Positions 9,040 to 17,340 of a DNA stretch of 64,000 nt are shown piece after piece. How positions within the stretch are numbered: the stretch's first letter is position 1; the number at the start of each line of letters is the position of its first letter. Origin of the DNA: JAGOCV01 sp049445855 (GTDB lineage: Bacteria; Pseudomonadota; Gammaproteobacteria; Burkholderiales; Burkholderiaceae_C); contig NZ_JBMSDV010000004.1 in NCBI RefSeq assembly GCF_049445855.1, positions 310,001 to 374,000 on the forward strand, read 5' to 3'. A program made the position numbers and the translations under genes. A model generated the notes under the pieces. It was not told the DNA's origin and ran no database searches. It saw only the letters and a list, made by a program, of their open reading frames with translations.

Positions 9040-10929
9040 ATGAATGAGCAATCCACCCATCACGCGGCACCCCTGACCATATTCAAAGCGCGCCGCATCA
9101 TCACCATGGACCCGTCCTTGCCCGAGGCGACTGCCGCAGGCGTGATCGATGGACGGATCGTCGCCGTCGGCGACATGGCGTCGATGGCGCCATGGCGCGA
9201 GGGTCGGCGAGTGATCGTGGACGAGCGTCTTGCGGACAAGGTGCTGATGCCGGGCTTCATCGACAACCATCTGCATCCGTTCCTGGGCGCACTGCTCACG
9301 CCCATGGAGGTCATCGCCCCAGAGGCCTGGCGGCTGGAAGGTGGTCGTGTTGCGCCCGCCGCGACGACCCCGGAGCAGTATCGCGCGCTGCTCGAAGCGC
9401 GTTTGGCCGCAAGGACCGATCATTCCGACTGGTTCATCAGCTTCGGATACCAGCCTTCGGAGCACGGGGTTTGGGGCCGGGCCGAACTGGATGCGCTCTG
9501 CCCTGATCGGCCGGTGATTCTCTGGCAACGCTCGTTCCATGAAACCTACATGAACAGTTCGGCAATCGCGAAACTGGAACTGGACGAGCTGGAACTTGCC
9601 AGGCACCCACAGATCGACCTTGCGCGGGGCCACTTCTACGAGACGGGGAACAAGGTCGTTGTCGCGAAGCTCATGCCACGGTTCCTGCGGCCGGACTGGT
9701 ACTACCGCGGGTTGAACATCACCGCGGACCTCATGCAGCGCGGAGGGATTACGACCGCTGCCGATATGCTGTTCGGGGCGCTTGATCCTGACTATGAGAT
9801 CGCTGCACTCAGAGCGTGCATCGAAGAGCCGGGGCGCCCCCTGCGCGTGGTGAATGTCGCTGACGCACGGAGCTTCGCGAATCGCGCCGCTGGCCGCGCA
9901 GTCATGGGCGGGCCGGATCAACCCATCGACTTCTCCGGTGCGTTGCCGGTCATCGAGGCTCTGCAGGCCAAAGCCAGCCCGAGGGTGAAATTCCTGCGTG
10001 CGGTGAAACTGTTTGCCGATGGCGCCATGTTCTCGCAGCTGATGCAGATGAACCCGCCGGGATACATCGATGGTCATCAGGGCGAATGGCTCATGAGTCC
10101 CGAGGTTCTTGCAAGCGGCGTCGAAGCCTTCTGGAACGCGGACTATCAGATTCATGTCCACGTCAACGGTGACGGTGGCATGGATGCAGTGCTGAATGCG
10201 CTGGCCGGGGCCCAATCTCGCAGGCCTCGTTTTGACCATCGCTTCATGATGCATCATGTAGGCTTTCATACGAACGCCCAATCCACCCGCATGGCTGCAC
10301 TCGGCGCCCACGCCTCCGTCAATAGTTACTACATCCATGCGCTTGCCGACGGCTACGCACGCCTGGGCCTGGGGCCTGAGCGTGCATCGCAGATCGTCCG
10401 GGCCGGGTCCATGAAGCGGGCGGGGCTCAAAGTGTCGTTCCACTCGGATTTCATGATGGCGCCCCTGGAACCGTTGACGCTTGCATGGTGCGCTGCGACG
10501 CGAACGACACGAAGTGGCGCCCGGATCGCGCCGGAAGAGCGGGTGTCGCTGGACGAGGCCCTCGCCGGCATCACGATCGATGCAGCCTTCGGGTTGGGGC
10601 TCGATCATGAGATCGGGTCGATTTCTTGCGGCAAGAAGGCGGATTTCACCGTACTTGAGGACGATCCGTACGATCTCGGTGGCGAACGGCTACGCGAGGT
10701 GCGCGTTGCCGGGACGGTGTTTGAAGGAGAGGTCCACTTGCTCGCAACGCCCGCATCCAGCGTCACGCTTTCCGATGCACGGCGCGATCCACCGGCACGG
10801 CCACGGACGCCCAAGCGGTCGGCTGCACCGCGATACAGGATGGTGGCCGGTGGGTGCGTTGCTGACGGCGATCCATGCGTTTTCATGCGGCAGCTGCCGG
10901 GTCTGGCGGCCCAAACACTGCGAGCATGA
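9040..10929 (+). CDS. Amidohydrolase family 3 (YtcJ-like) metal-dependent hydrolase
   Basis: A 629-residue amidohydrolase. After the small beta-sandwich start, GFIDNHLHP provides the HxH metal pair (His77, His79). The VKLFADGA segment supplies the expected carbamylated lysine, HVHVNGDGGMD and MMHHVG give further metal-binding histidines, and VSFHSDF the last aspartate. Family members hydrolyse C-N bonds of N-acyl, N-formyl or cyclic amides. The last ~60 residues after GTVFEGEVHLL are Pro/Arg/Ala-rich, lie beyond the usual family end and are probably disordered. The gene starts 25 bp after the flavoprotein, and its TGA overlaps the next ATG. It may open or deacylate the compound that the flavoprotein then demethylates; no substrate can be named. 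Confidence 0.85.
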   Translation: MNEQSTHHAAPLTIFKARRIITMDPSLPEATAAGVIDGRIVAVGDMASMAPWREGRRVIVDERLADKVLMPGFIDNHLHPFLGALLTPMEVIAPEAWRLEGGRVAPAATTPEQYRALLEARLAARTDHSDWFISFGYQPSEHGVWGRAELDALCPDRPVILWQRSFHETYMNSSAIAKLELDELELARHPQIDLARGHFYETGNKVVVAKLMPRFLRPDWYYRGLNITADLMQRGGITTAADMLFGALDPDYEIAALRACIEEPGRPLRVVNVADARSFANRAAGRAVMGGPDQPIDFSGALPVIEALQAKASPRVKFLRAVKLFADGAMFSQLMQMNPPGYIDGHQGEWLMSPEVLASGVEAFWNADYQIHVHVNGDGGMDAVLNALAGAQSRRPRFDHRFMMHHVGFHTNAQSTRMAALGAHASVNSYYIHALADGYARLGLGPERASQIVRAGSMKRAGLKVSFHSDFMMAPLEPLTLAWCAATRTTRSGARIAPEERVSLDEALAGITIDAAFGLGLDHEIGSISCGKKADFTVLEDDPYDLGGERLREVRVAGTVFEGEVHLLATPASSVTLSDARRDPPARPRTPKRSAAPRYRMVAGGCVADGDPCVFMRQLPGLAAQTLRA

Positions 10930-12461
10930 AAAAGGCCTTCCTGCCGCAGTCTCCGCTCTCTCCGCAATGGGCGCCACTCTTTGCGTTGTCGGAGCAGACC
11001 GGCCTGTCCCTGCAGGCGAGGCTCCGGCAAGCGGTTGTGCATGCGATCCTCGAAGGCCATCTCGCTCCCGGTTCGGCCTTGCCGTCATCGCGCGAGCTCG
11101 CGCGCGCGCTGGAAATTTCACGCAATACGGTCAGCGCTGCCTACGACCAACTCATTGAAGAGGCTTACCTCGAAACCCGTCCGCGGATGGGTGTCTTCGT
11201 GACCAGCGGAGCCAAGCCCGCACAGGTGCAATCAAAAGCGGTATCCGGTTTCAACAACAATGCTGAAGGGCTGAAAACACACGGCGGTGGGACGAGGACG
11301 CTCGACTGGGCCCAACGCGTGCACCGCTCGCTCAAGGGCAAGCCAACGCTCTCCAAACCCGATCGCTGGCGCGAATTCGAGTATCCGTTCGTCTATGGCA
11401 CGCACGACGCGCAATTGTTTCCGACGGCAGATTTCAGGGAATGTTGCACGCGCAGCCTGGCACGCGTCCAGCTTTCGCAGTGGACGCCTGATCTCGAAAC
11501 GGCGGACGTGACGGAACTTCTGGAGCAGATACGCCAGCGGCTGCTTCCAAAGCGGGGTGTTTTTGCATCCCCCGAAGAAATCCTGGTCACTGTCGGCGCG
11601 CAACACGCCTACTACCTGCTCGCAGACGCTTTACTGGACGGCTCGTCGCGCCTTGGCATGGAAGAGCCCGGTCATCCCCATGCACGCAACGCATTCCTCA
11701 TGCGAACGCGACAAGTTCATTCAATTCCCGTGGATGATGAAGGTGTGGTTGTAGATGGGCTTCCTGACCTGGACTATTTGTTCGTCACGCCGTCACACCA
11801 GAGCCCAACCACCGGCACACTGAGCCTCGACCGTCGGGAAGAGCTGCTATTGCAGGCGAAGCAGAAAGATTTTGTTCTCATCGAAGATGACTACGAGGCG
11901 GAGAATCTGTACGAGGGCGCTCCGATGCCAGCACTCAAAAGCATGGACCGGCTCGGGCGTGTGATCTATATCGGTTCATTGTCCAAGAGCCTTTCGCCCG
12001 CACTGCGCCTGGGATACATCGTTGCGCCGAAGGAACTCATAGCCGAGCTTCGTCTTCTGCGCCACGCCATGGTGCGGCACCCCAGCGCGTTCCTGCAGCA
12101 CGCCTATGCACTGTTCATCTCGCTCGGGCATCACGACTCGCACGCGCGACGTGTGAACCAGGAAATGCAGCAGCGCCTCTCGGCCGTGGCCGCAGCGCTG
12201 CACACCTATCTGCCGCAAATGCGATTCACGCTGCCGCAAGGCGGCGCTTCGGTGTGGGTGCAGATGCCGGCCGGCATGGATGGAGCGGCATTGGCCGTCG
12301 CTGCGCGCGGGCATGGCGTGCTCATCGAGCCGGGCGACGTGTTCTTCAACGAGCCGCCGTCACCCTGCCCTTATTTCCGCCTTCGGCTGTCATCGATCAC
12401 GCTGGACCAGATCGGGCCGGGCATCGAGGCGCTGTCGCGCGCGGTGCGTGGGCTGGATTGA
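10926..12461 (+). CDS. MocR-type GntR regulator with aminotransferase domain
   Basis: A 511-residue PLP-binding transcription factor. Residues ~25-95 form a GntR winged-helix (LPSSRELARALEISRNTVSAAYDQL). A linker rich in Gln, Lys and Asn follows, then a fold-type I aminotransferase domain with YGTHDAQLFP, the FVTPSHQSPTTGTLS region, IEDDYEAEN and the PLP lysine Lys354 in YIGSLSKSLSPALRLGY. All PLP-contacting segments appear intact. Its ATG overlaps the amidohydrolase stop as ATGA, so it is produced with that enzyme. MocR proteins usually sense an amino compound through PLP, which fits regulation by a pathway amine. The cluster thus has two regulators, this one and LacI. Confidence 0.92.
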   Translation: MKKAFLPQSPLSPQWAPLFALSEQTGLSLQARLRQAVVHAILEGHLAPGSALPSSRELARALEISRNTVSAAYDQLIEEAYLETRPRMGVFVTSGAKPAQVQSKAVSGFNNNAEGLKTHGGGTRTLDWAQRVHRSLKGKPTLSKPDRWREFEYPFVYGTHDAQLFPTADFRECCTRSLARVQLSQWTPDLETADVTELLEQIRQRLLPKRGVFASPEEILVTVGAQHAYYLLADALLDGSSRLGMEEPGHPHARNAFLMRTRQVHSIPVDDEGVVVDGLPDLDYLFVTPSHQSPTTGTLSLDRREELLLQAKQKDFVLIEDDYEAENLYEGAPMPALKSMDRLGRVIYIGSLSKSLSPALRLGYIVAPKELIAELRLLRHAMVRHPSAFLQHAYALFISLGHHDSHARRVNQEMQQRLSAVAAALHTYLPQMRFTLPQGGASVWVQMPAGMDGAALAVAARGHGVLIEPGDVFFNEPPSPCPYFRLRLSSITLDQIGPGIEALSRAVRGLD

Positions 12462-12479
12462 AGCCTTCGCCATCGCGCC

Positions 12480-13760
12480 TCAGGCTGCGGGGCTGACGAA
12501 CTGCGGCACGGCAGGCAGGGGTTCGCAGGCCGCGACCCATTTCTCGACCTCGCCCTCCACCTTTGCCATGCGGCGCGAGCTGTACCAGATCCAGAGGCCG
12601 CCGACGAGCCAGCCGATGCCCAGTGTGCACAAGCCCGCGAAGACCACCAGCACGATGGCCAGCAAGCCGTTGATCGGCGCGGCCTTGCGGGCGAGCACGT
12701 TGTGGTCCGACCAGGTTCCGCCGCTCGAACGGTTGGCGATGACCGCGAATTCCTCGTCGGTCTTGCCGTCCTTCACGAGTCGGTAGAACTGCAGCGTGTC
12801 GCCGTCCTTGTAGCCCAGGTCCCAGTCCTTGAGGTGCAGGGTGTGCGTCTTGCCCTGCGTGTCCTCGACGCGCAGGCGGTCGTGGATGACGGTGGTGGAC
12901 CAGCGCCGGGCCGGCTGCCCCGGGTCGTTGCTGCGTTCTTCGTGCCAGATGGTTTCGCGCTCCTTGCGGCCTTCCAGCAGTCGGCCGCCGAAATGCCGGA
13001 TCTGGTACGGCTTGCCGTTGATGAGCACCTCGCCCGTCTGCTTGCCGGGCTTGGCGCCGATGCGCGCCGTGGCGCGGGCGATCCAGACGAGCATCAGCAC
13101 GATCACCGCGACGGCGACGAGCGAGCCCACCATCATGATCACGCCGAACATCTGGTCGCGCAGGCCTTGCGCGCGCGCGGCCTCGGCCTGCTTCACCATG
13201 TTCTCGTTGCGCGTCTTCTGCGCGGCGGCGAGCTGTCTGTTCTCAACGGCCACGCGGTCCAGTGCTTCACGCACCGAGGGTTTGAAGAGCGGCATGAGCT
13301 CTTCCATCGTCACGGGTGTCTCGAGCGCGGGCCAGCCGCTTTCTTCCTGCCCGCTGAGCGGGTTACGGCCGGAACGCCGGTTCTCGCACATGCGCGTCCA
13401 CTCGCGGCGGTTCTCCACATCGTCGAGTGGCTTGATGGTGGCGCTGTACTGCCGCTCGATGGCCGCCGCCGCTGCACGGTAGCGTTCAGCCAGTTCGACG
13501 CCAGGCCCGGTGAACGACATGTCGGGGAAGATGCGACCCCGCAAGAGCATCGAGAGCGCGGCACACTGCCGGCCCATTGTCTGCGCGGGCGTCGGCCCGC
13601 CGCTGAACGCAGCCACCACTTGCTCGGGTGTCGGCATGTCGCGCAGGTAGGCGAGCTTCGCCTCCTGCTGGCGGTTTTGCGCGTGTGCGCCAGAGGCGCC
13701 AAGCGCGATGACGAGCGACGCGACAAACGCGCGCCAGCCCATGACTGCAAGCCCTGCCAT
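12480..13760 (-). CDS. Uncharacterised signal-peptide membrane protein
   Basis: A 426-residue protein I do not recognise. I chose the ATG at 13760 because it is preceded by AAGGAGAG at good spacing and opens a signal peptide (WRAFVASLVIALGASGAHAQ). The N-terminal part (to ~200) is helical and charged, with many Arg, Gln and Glu residues. A transmembrane segment follows (FGVIMMVGSLVAVAVIVLMLVWIA), then a ~110-residue beta-rich module with GEVLINGKPYQIRHFGG, TTVIHDRLRVEDTQGK and LHLKDWDLGYKDGD, and a second hydrophobic segment (INGLLAIVLVVFAGLCTLGIGWLVGGLWIWY) with a short tail. It is convergent with mocR (18 bp apart), so it is not part of the catabolic island. The beta module may be a small envelope domain exposed between two membrane spans. 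Confidence 0.75.
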   Translation of the reverse strand: MAGLAVMGWRAFVASLVIALGASGAHAQNRQQEAKLAYLRDMPTPEQVVAAFSGGPTPAQTMGRQCAALSMLLRGRIFPDMSFTGPGVELAERYRAAAAAIERQYSATIKPLDDVENRREWTRMCENRRSGRNPLSGQEESGWPALETPVTMEELMPLFKPSVREALDRVAVENRQLAAAQKTRNENMVKQAEAARAQGLRDQMFGVIMMVGSLVAVAVIVLMLVWIARATARIGAKPGKQTGEVLINGKPYQIRHFGGRLLEGRKERETIWHEERSNDPGQPARRWSTTVIHDRLRVEDTQGKTHTLHLKDWDLGYKDGDTLQFYRLVKDGKTDEEFAVIANRSSGGTWSDHNVLARKAAPINGLLAIVLVVFAGLCTLGIGWLVGGLWIWYSSRRMAKVEGEVEKWVAACEPLPAVPQFVSPAA

Positions 13761-13877
13761 TCCCTCTCTCCTTCCGCACAGCTGAGAAAGCAAAGTTTCT
13801 AACATGCGGACAGGACGATCCGCCAATGTCCCGCCGCCGCAAGGGCGGTATTGCGTTCGACGCAATTGGCGGCTAGG

Positions 13878-14507
13878 TCAGGCGGTGGCCGGCACGAGCA
13901 GGCCCCACGCAATCCACGCCATGAGCGCAGCCACCAGCAGGTCGAGCGCGCGCCACGCCACCGGCTTTGCGAACAGCGGCGTGAGCAGCCGGGCGCCGAA
14001 TCCCAGCGCCACGAACCACACCGTGCTCGCCAGGCCCGCGCCGCAGAGGAAGACCCAGCGCAAGTCGTCCGGCTGCTGCGCGCCCACCGCGCCGACCAGC
14101 ACCACCGTGTCCAGGTAGACGTGCGGGTTCAGAAGGCTGATGGCCGCGATCTGCGCCACCACCTGCCTGAGCGGCATGCGCTCCCCGCCCGCACTGGTCT
14201 GCAAGGCCTGCGATGACATCGCGCGGCGCAACGCCTGCACCGCATAGAAGATGAGCACGGCCGCACCGACGTGGCGGATGACTTCCAGCAGCGCCGGCCG
14301 GCTGCCGATGGCGGCGCCCAATCCTGCAACACCGATCGCCATGAGCGACACGTCGAGCACGGCACATACCGCCACGACAGCTGCCACGTGTTCGCGCCGC
14401 AAGCCCTGGCGCAGCACGAACGCGTTCTGCGCGCCGATGGCGAGGATGAGGGAAAGGCTGAGGGTGAAGCCGGTGGAGAAAGAAGCGAAGGCGGCAGTGG
14501 AGGTCAC
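13878..14507 (-). CDS. LysE/ArgO-family amino acid exporter
   Basis: An inner-membrane protein with about six hydrophobic segments. It matches the LysE/ArgO exporter pattern: an N-terminal LILAIGAQNAFVLRQGL motif (the conserved GPQN-type loop), then SLLNPHVYLDTVVLVGAVG, the NPH-Y-LDT signature of ArgO. It probably exports basic amino acids or analogues by proton exchange. The start is uncertain. GTG at 14507 gives 209 residues, the usual family length, but its GGAGG is very close; in-frame GTG at 14534 or TTG at 14543 would lengthen it and, for the latter, overlap the SH3 gene. No ArgP-type regulator is adjacent. Confidence 0.88.
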   Translation of the reverse strand: MTSTAAFASFSTGFTLSLSLILAIGAQNAFVLRQGLRREHVAAVVAVCAVLDVSLMAIGVAGLGAAIGSRPALLEVIRHVGAAVLIFYAVQALRRAMSSQALQTSAGGERMPLRQVVAQIAAISLLNPHVYLDTVVLVGAVGAQQPDDLRWVFLCGAGLASTVWFVALGFGARLLTPLFAKPVAWRALDLLVAALMAWIAWGLLVPATA

Positions 14508-14530
14508 CCTCCGACCATACCAGTTGCCGC

Positions 14531-14983
14531 TCACCAGCCCCAAAGCAACCGCTTGGCCACCCAGCCCTGCGCGCCGTCTTCATCCTTCACCTTCACCCAG
14601 TCGCTGCGCTTCTCGACGGTGCGCAGCACCTCGCCGCGTTCGGCCTTGCCGACAATGGCGGCGCGCGTGCTCGGCGCGCTGCGGATGTTGACGACGCTGG
14701 CCTTGACGATATGGTGCGGTGTGCGGTCCGTCATCGGCCTGTAGACCCAGCCCACGTCACCTTCGAAGTCGCGCACCTTGAGCCAGTTGCCCTGCCGGCT
14801 CGTCACCTGAAGCGGATAGCCTTTGGACAGTTCGTAGAGCACATCGTGCTGCGTGCCCGCGCCAGACCGCATGTTCACCGTGTCGCGGCTCACGCTCACC
14901 ATCTGCTGCGCATGGGCGCCGAACGCGGCGGCCAGCAACAAGGCGGGAATCAGGCGAAAGAGACGCGGGAAAACACGGGTCAT
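14531..14983 (-). CDS. Secreted protein with two bacterial SH3 domains
   Basis: A 150-residue exported protein. A signal peptide (LFRLIPALLLAAAFGAHAQ) is followed by two SH3-type-3 repeats, each with the VNMRSGAGT or VNIRSAPST motif, a W-x-KV strand and a GW-V turn (WLKVRDFEGDVGWVYR; WVKVKDEDGAQGWVAK). Such domains bind peptidoglycan or proteins in the envelope. The ATG at 14983 is preceded by AAGGA at good spacing and starts the signal peptide. The gene is 23 bp upstream of the ArgO-type exporter on the same strand, which may be an operon without functional link. Confidence 0.85.
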   Translation of the reverse strand: MTRVFPRLFRLIPALLLAAAFGAHAQQMVSVSRDTVNMRSGAGTQHDVLYELSKGYPLQVTSRQGNWLKVRDFEGDVGWVYRPMTDRTPHHIVKASVVNIRSAPSTRAAIVGKAERGEVLRTVEKRSDWVKVKDEDGAQGWVAKRLLWGW

Positions 14984-15085
14984 CTGGAAAATCCTTTCGG
15001 GGATGGAGGGTTGAAGACAACCCGGTTGTTCCGATCCGGCGCGGGAAGTTCCGCAGATGACCGACGGATGCATGCGAAGTGCGGG

Positions 15086-15142
15086 TTATTCCTTGGCTTC
15101 GTCGAAGGAGCGGAGGACGGGGATGGGGCGGTGGAATTTCAT
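15086..15142 (-). pseudogene. 18-codon remnant resembling a VOC/glyoxalase gene start
   Basis: A tiny reading frame encoding MKFHRPIPVLRSFDEAKE then TAA, preceded by GGAGA at good spacing and starting 12 bp after the mnmH stop. Its sequence closely resembles the N-terminus of VOC-fold (glyoxalase/bleomycin-resistance-like) proteins, which typically continue AKxFYVDFLGF. The match stops abruptly after AKE, and I found no continuation in any frame before the SH3 gene. I read it as the 5' stump of a deleted gene. It could instead be a true microprotein. The 102 bp between it and the SH3 gene start contain only a short inverted repeat, GGGTTG-AAGA-CAACCC at 15008-15023. Confidence 0.5.
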
Positions 15143-15154
15143 GGTGGTCTCCGT

Positions 15155-16213
15155 CTACCGATTCTGTGTCAATTGATGCGTATCTGCGGCAGCCTGCCGG
15201 ATGTCTTCATCGACGAGCGTGGGGGCGGCAACCGCCAGTCGCCTGCCCCACTGCAGGAAGTGCCGACCCTGCGACCGCTGGTAGTGCGGGTCGTAGTGCA
15301 CCGTCATCAATTCCTCGAACAGTGGCGCGAGGTCCCCTGTCATGGCCCAGGCCTGCCAGCGCCCGGCGGTCTCCTTGCCGTGCGCTTCCTTGAGCGTGGC
15401 CATTTTCTTTGCGAGTGCTTCAGGGTCGTCGCCCAGATACGCGTAGTCGGTCAGCAGGTAGCGCAAACGCGCCTCGACCGGCGCCACGATTTCGATGCAA
15501 GGCGCGTTGCGCATCTGGTTGACGAGCACCTGCGGCAGCGACAGGCGGCCGATCTTCGGGCTCTCGCCTTCCACGAACACGGGGCGCGTGAGGTCGAGTG
15601 CTTCAAGCCGTGTGGCGAGCTGTGTCTCGAAGCCTTTCTGCGACGGCTGCGGAACGCCGGGCAACGCGCCGAGCATCGAGCCCTTGTGGCAGGCGAGGCT
15701 TTCGAGGTCGATGGTCTGCGCGCCGCGCTCGCCGAGCGCCTGCAGCACGCGGGTCTTGGCGCTGCCGGTGGCGCCGCAGAGGATGCGCAGGTCGAGCTTC
15801 GGCACGATGGACTCGATCTGTTCGATGACGTGATGCCGGAAGCTCTTGTAGCCACCCGCGAGCTGCTGCGCGTCCCAGCCGACGAGTCGGAGCCACTGCA
15901 CCATCGATCCGCTGCGCAGGCCGCCGCGCCAGCAATAGACCATCGGCTTCCAGCCGGCCGGCCTGTCGGCGAGCGGCCCGGCCAGATGACGCGCGAGGTT
16001 GGCGGCCACCATGCCGCCGCCGACACGCCGCGCCTCGAACGCACCCTGCTGTTTGTAGAGGGTGCCGACGATGACGCGCTCCTCGTTGCTCAGGACGGGC
16101 AGGTTGATGGCGCCGGGTATGTGGTCGAGCGCGAACTCGGCGGGTGAGCGCGTGTCGATGAGGGTGTCGAAGGCGTGGCGGTCTGCCACGCGCACGGGAC
16201 CACGATGGTTCAC
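15155..16213 (-). CDS. mnmH: tRNA 2-selenouridine synthase
   Basis: MnmH (SelU/YbbB) replaces the sulfur of 2-thiouridine at the tRNA wobble position with selenium, using selenophosphate and a geranylated intermediate. The 352-residue protein has an N-terminal rhodanese domain with the active-site motif YCWRGGLRSG and a C-terminal P-loop domain with GATGSAKT. The start is a GTG at 16213 (VNHRGPVRVADRH) with GGGGGA upstream. It is divergent from selD with a 51-bp gap, so the selenium donor and its user are co-located. Its thiouridine substrate is made by MnmA, encoded at 32522. Confidence 0.93.
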   Translation of the reverse strand: MNHRGPVRVADRHAFDTLIDTRSPAEFALDHIPGAINLPVLSNEERVIVGTLYKQQGAFEARRVGGGMVAANLARHLAGPLADRPAGWKPMVYCWRGGLRSGSMVQWLRLVGWDAQQLAGGYKSFRHHVIEQIESIVPKLDLRILCGATGSAKTRVLQALGERGAQTIDLESLACHKGSMLGALPGVPQPSQKGFETQLATRLEALDLTRPVFVEGESPKIGRLSLPQVLVNQMRNAPCIEIVAPVEARLRYLLTDYAYLGDDPEALAKKMATLKEAHGKETAGRWQAWAMTGDLAPLFEELMTVHYDPHYQRSQGRHFLQWGRRLAVAAPTLVDEDIRQAAADTHQLTQNR

Positions 16214-16264
16214 GCAGGGGTCCCCCGCTGCGCGCGCAGAAGGCGGCTGGCACAATGATCCGAC

Positions 16265-17305
16265 ATGACTCCGATAGCCCTTACACAGTTCTCGCACGGT
16301 GGCGGCTGCGGTTGCAAGATCGCACCCGGCCTGCTCACGGACATTCTGGCACGCGCGCCGCAGGGCATCATTCCGCCCGAGCTGATGGTGGGCATCGAGA
16401 CCAGCGACGACGCGGCGGTCTATCGCCTCAACGACACACAGGCGCTGGTGGCCACCACCGATTTCTTCACGCCCATCGTCGACGATGCGTTCGATTTCGG
16501 CCGCATTGCTGCAACCAACGCGCTGTCCGACATCTATGCCATGGGCGGCACGCCGATCATGGCGCTGGCCATCGTCGGGATGCCGATCGCCAAGCTGCCG
16601 CCTGAAGTCATCGGTCGCGTGCTCGAAGGCGGCGCGAGTGTCTGCCGCGACGCGGGCATTCCCATCGCGGGTGGCCACAGCATCGATGTGCTGGAGCCGA
16701 TCTACGGTCTCGTCGCCCTCGGCCTCGTCCACCCCGACAAGGTCAGGCGCAATTCGGATGCGAAGGCGGGCGACGTGCTCATCCTCGGCAAGCCGCTGGG
16801 CGTGGGAATCCTCTCTGCCGCGCTGAAGAAGGGCGCACTCGGCGAGGCCGGATACGCCGACATGTTGCGCCACACGACGAAGCTCAACCGCGTGGGCGCG
16901 GACCTCGCGGGCATCGACGGCGTGCACGCGATCACCGACGTCACGGGCTTCGGCCTGGCGGGGCACCTGCTCGAAATCTGCCGGGGGTCGAAGCTCGCCG
17001 CGAGTGTGCGTTTGACCGACGTGCCACTGATCGACAGTGCCAGGCACTTTGCGCAGCAGGGCATCGTCACCGGCGCGTCGGCGCGCAACTGGAATGGCTA
17101 CGGGCAGGATGTGGACCTGCCGGCCGGCGCACCCGACTGGCAGCGTGCCCTGATGACCGACCCGCAGACCAGTGGCGGCCTGCTGGTGAGCTGCGCGCCC
17201 GGATCAGAAGACCGGGTGCTTGAAGCGTTTCATGCTGCGGGTTTCGAGGCGGCAGCAGCCATCGGCGAATTGCGCGACGGAGCGCCGCGCATCGCGTTCG
17301 GCTGA
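16265..17305 (+). CDS. selD: Selenophosphate synthase
   Basis: SelD makes selenophosphate, AMP and phosphate from selenide and ATP. The 346-residue protein shows the glycine-rich active loop SHGGGCGCKIAPG. Cys15 and Lys18 correspond to the essential Cys17 and Lys20 of the E. coli enzyme, so this is the cysteine form, not a selenoprotein. The AIRS-like fold shows TTDFFTPIVDD, DIYAMGGTP, GGHSIDVLEP and MTDPQTSGG. It is paired divergently with mnmH, so tRNA selenation is the local use. No selA, selB or selC is present in this window. Confidence 0.95.
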   Translation: MTPIALTQFSHGGGCGCKIAPGLLTDILARAPQGIIPPELMVGIETSDDAAVYRLNDTQALVATTDFFTPIVDDAFDFGRIAATNALSDIYAMGGTPIMALAIVGMPIAKLPPEVIGRVLEGGASVCRDAGIPIAGGHSIDVLEPIYGLVALGLVHPDKVRRNSDAKAGDVLILGKPLGVGILSAALKKGALGEAGYADMLRHTTKLNRVGADLAGIDGVHAITDVTGFGLAGHLLEICRGSKLAASVRLTDVPLIDSARHFAQQGIVTGASARNWNGYGQDVDLPAGAPDWQRALMTDPQTSGGLLVSCAPGSEDRVLEAFHAAGFEAAAAIGELRDGAPRIAFG

Positions 17306-17340
17306 CGCCCCGCGCCGCCTGGAGATCGCCGCTTCAGACC

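Noticed and set aside
9016..10608. Long open frame of 530 codons on the minus strand opposite the amidohydrolase
   Set aside because: Arg/His-rich composition without motifs. It mirrors the codon pattern of the real gene, whose catalytic residues are clear.
14711..16147. 478-codon plus-strand frame opposite the SH3 gene and mnmH
   Set aside because: It spans two well-supported genes on the other strand and has no recognisable domain.
16265..17305. SelD as a selenoprotein
   Set aside because: The catalytic position is a normal cysteine codon and there is no in-frame TGA.
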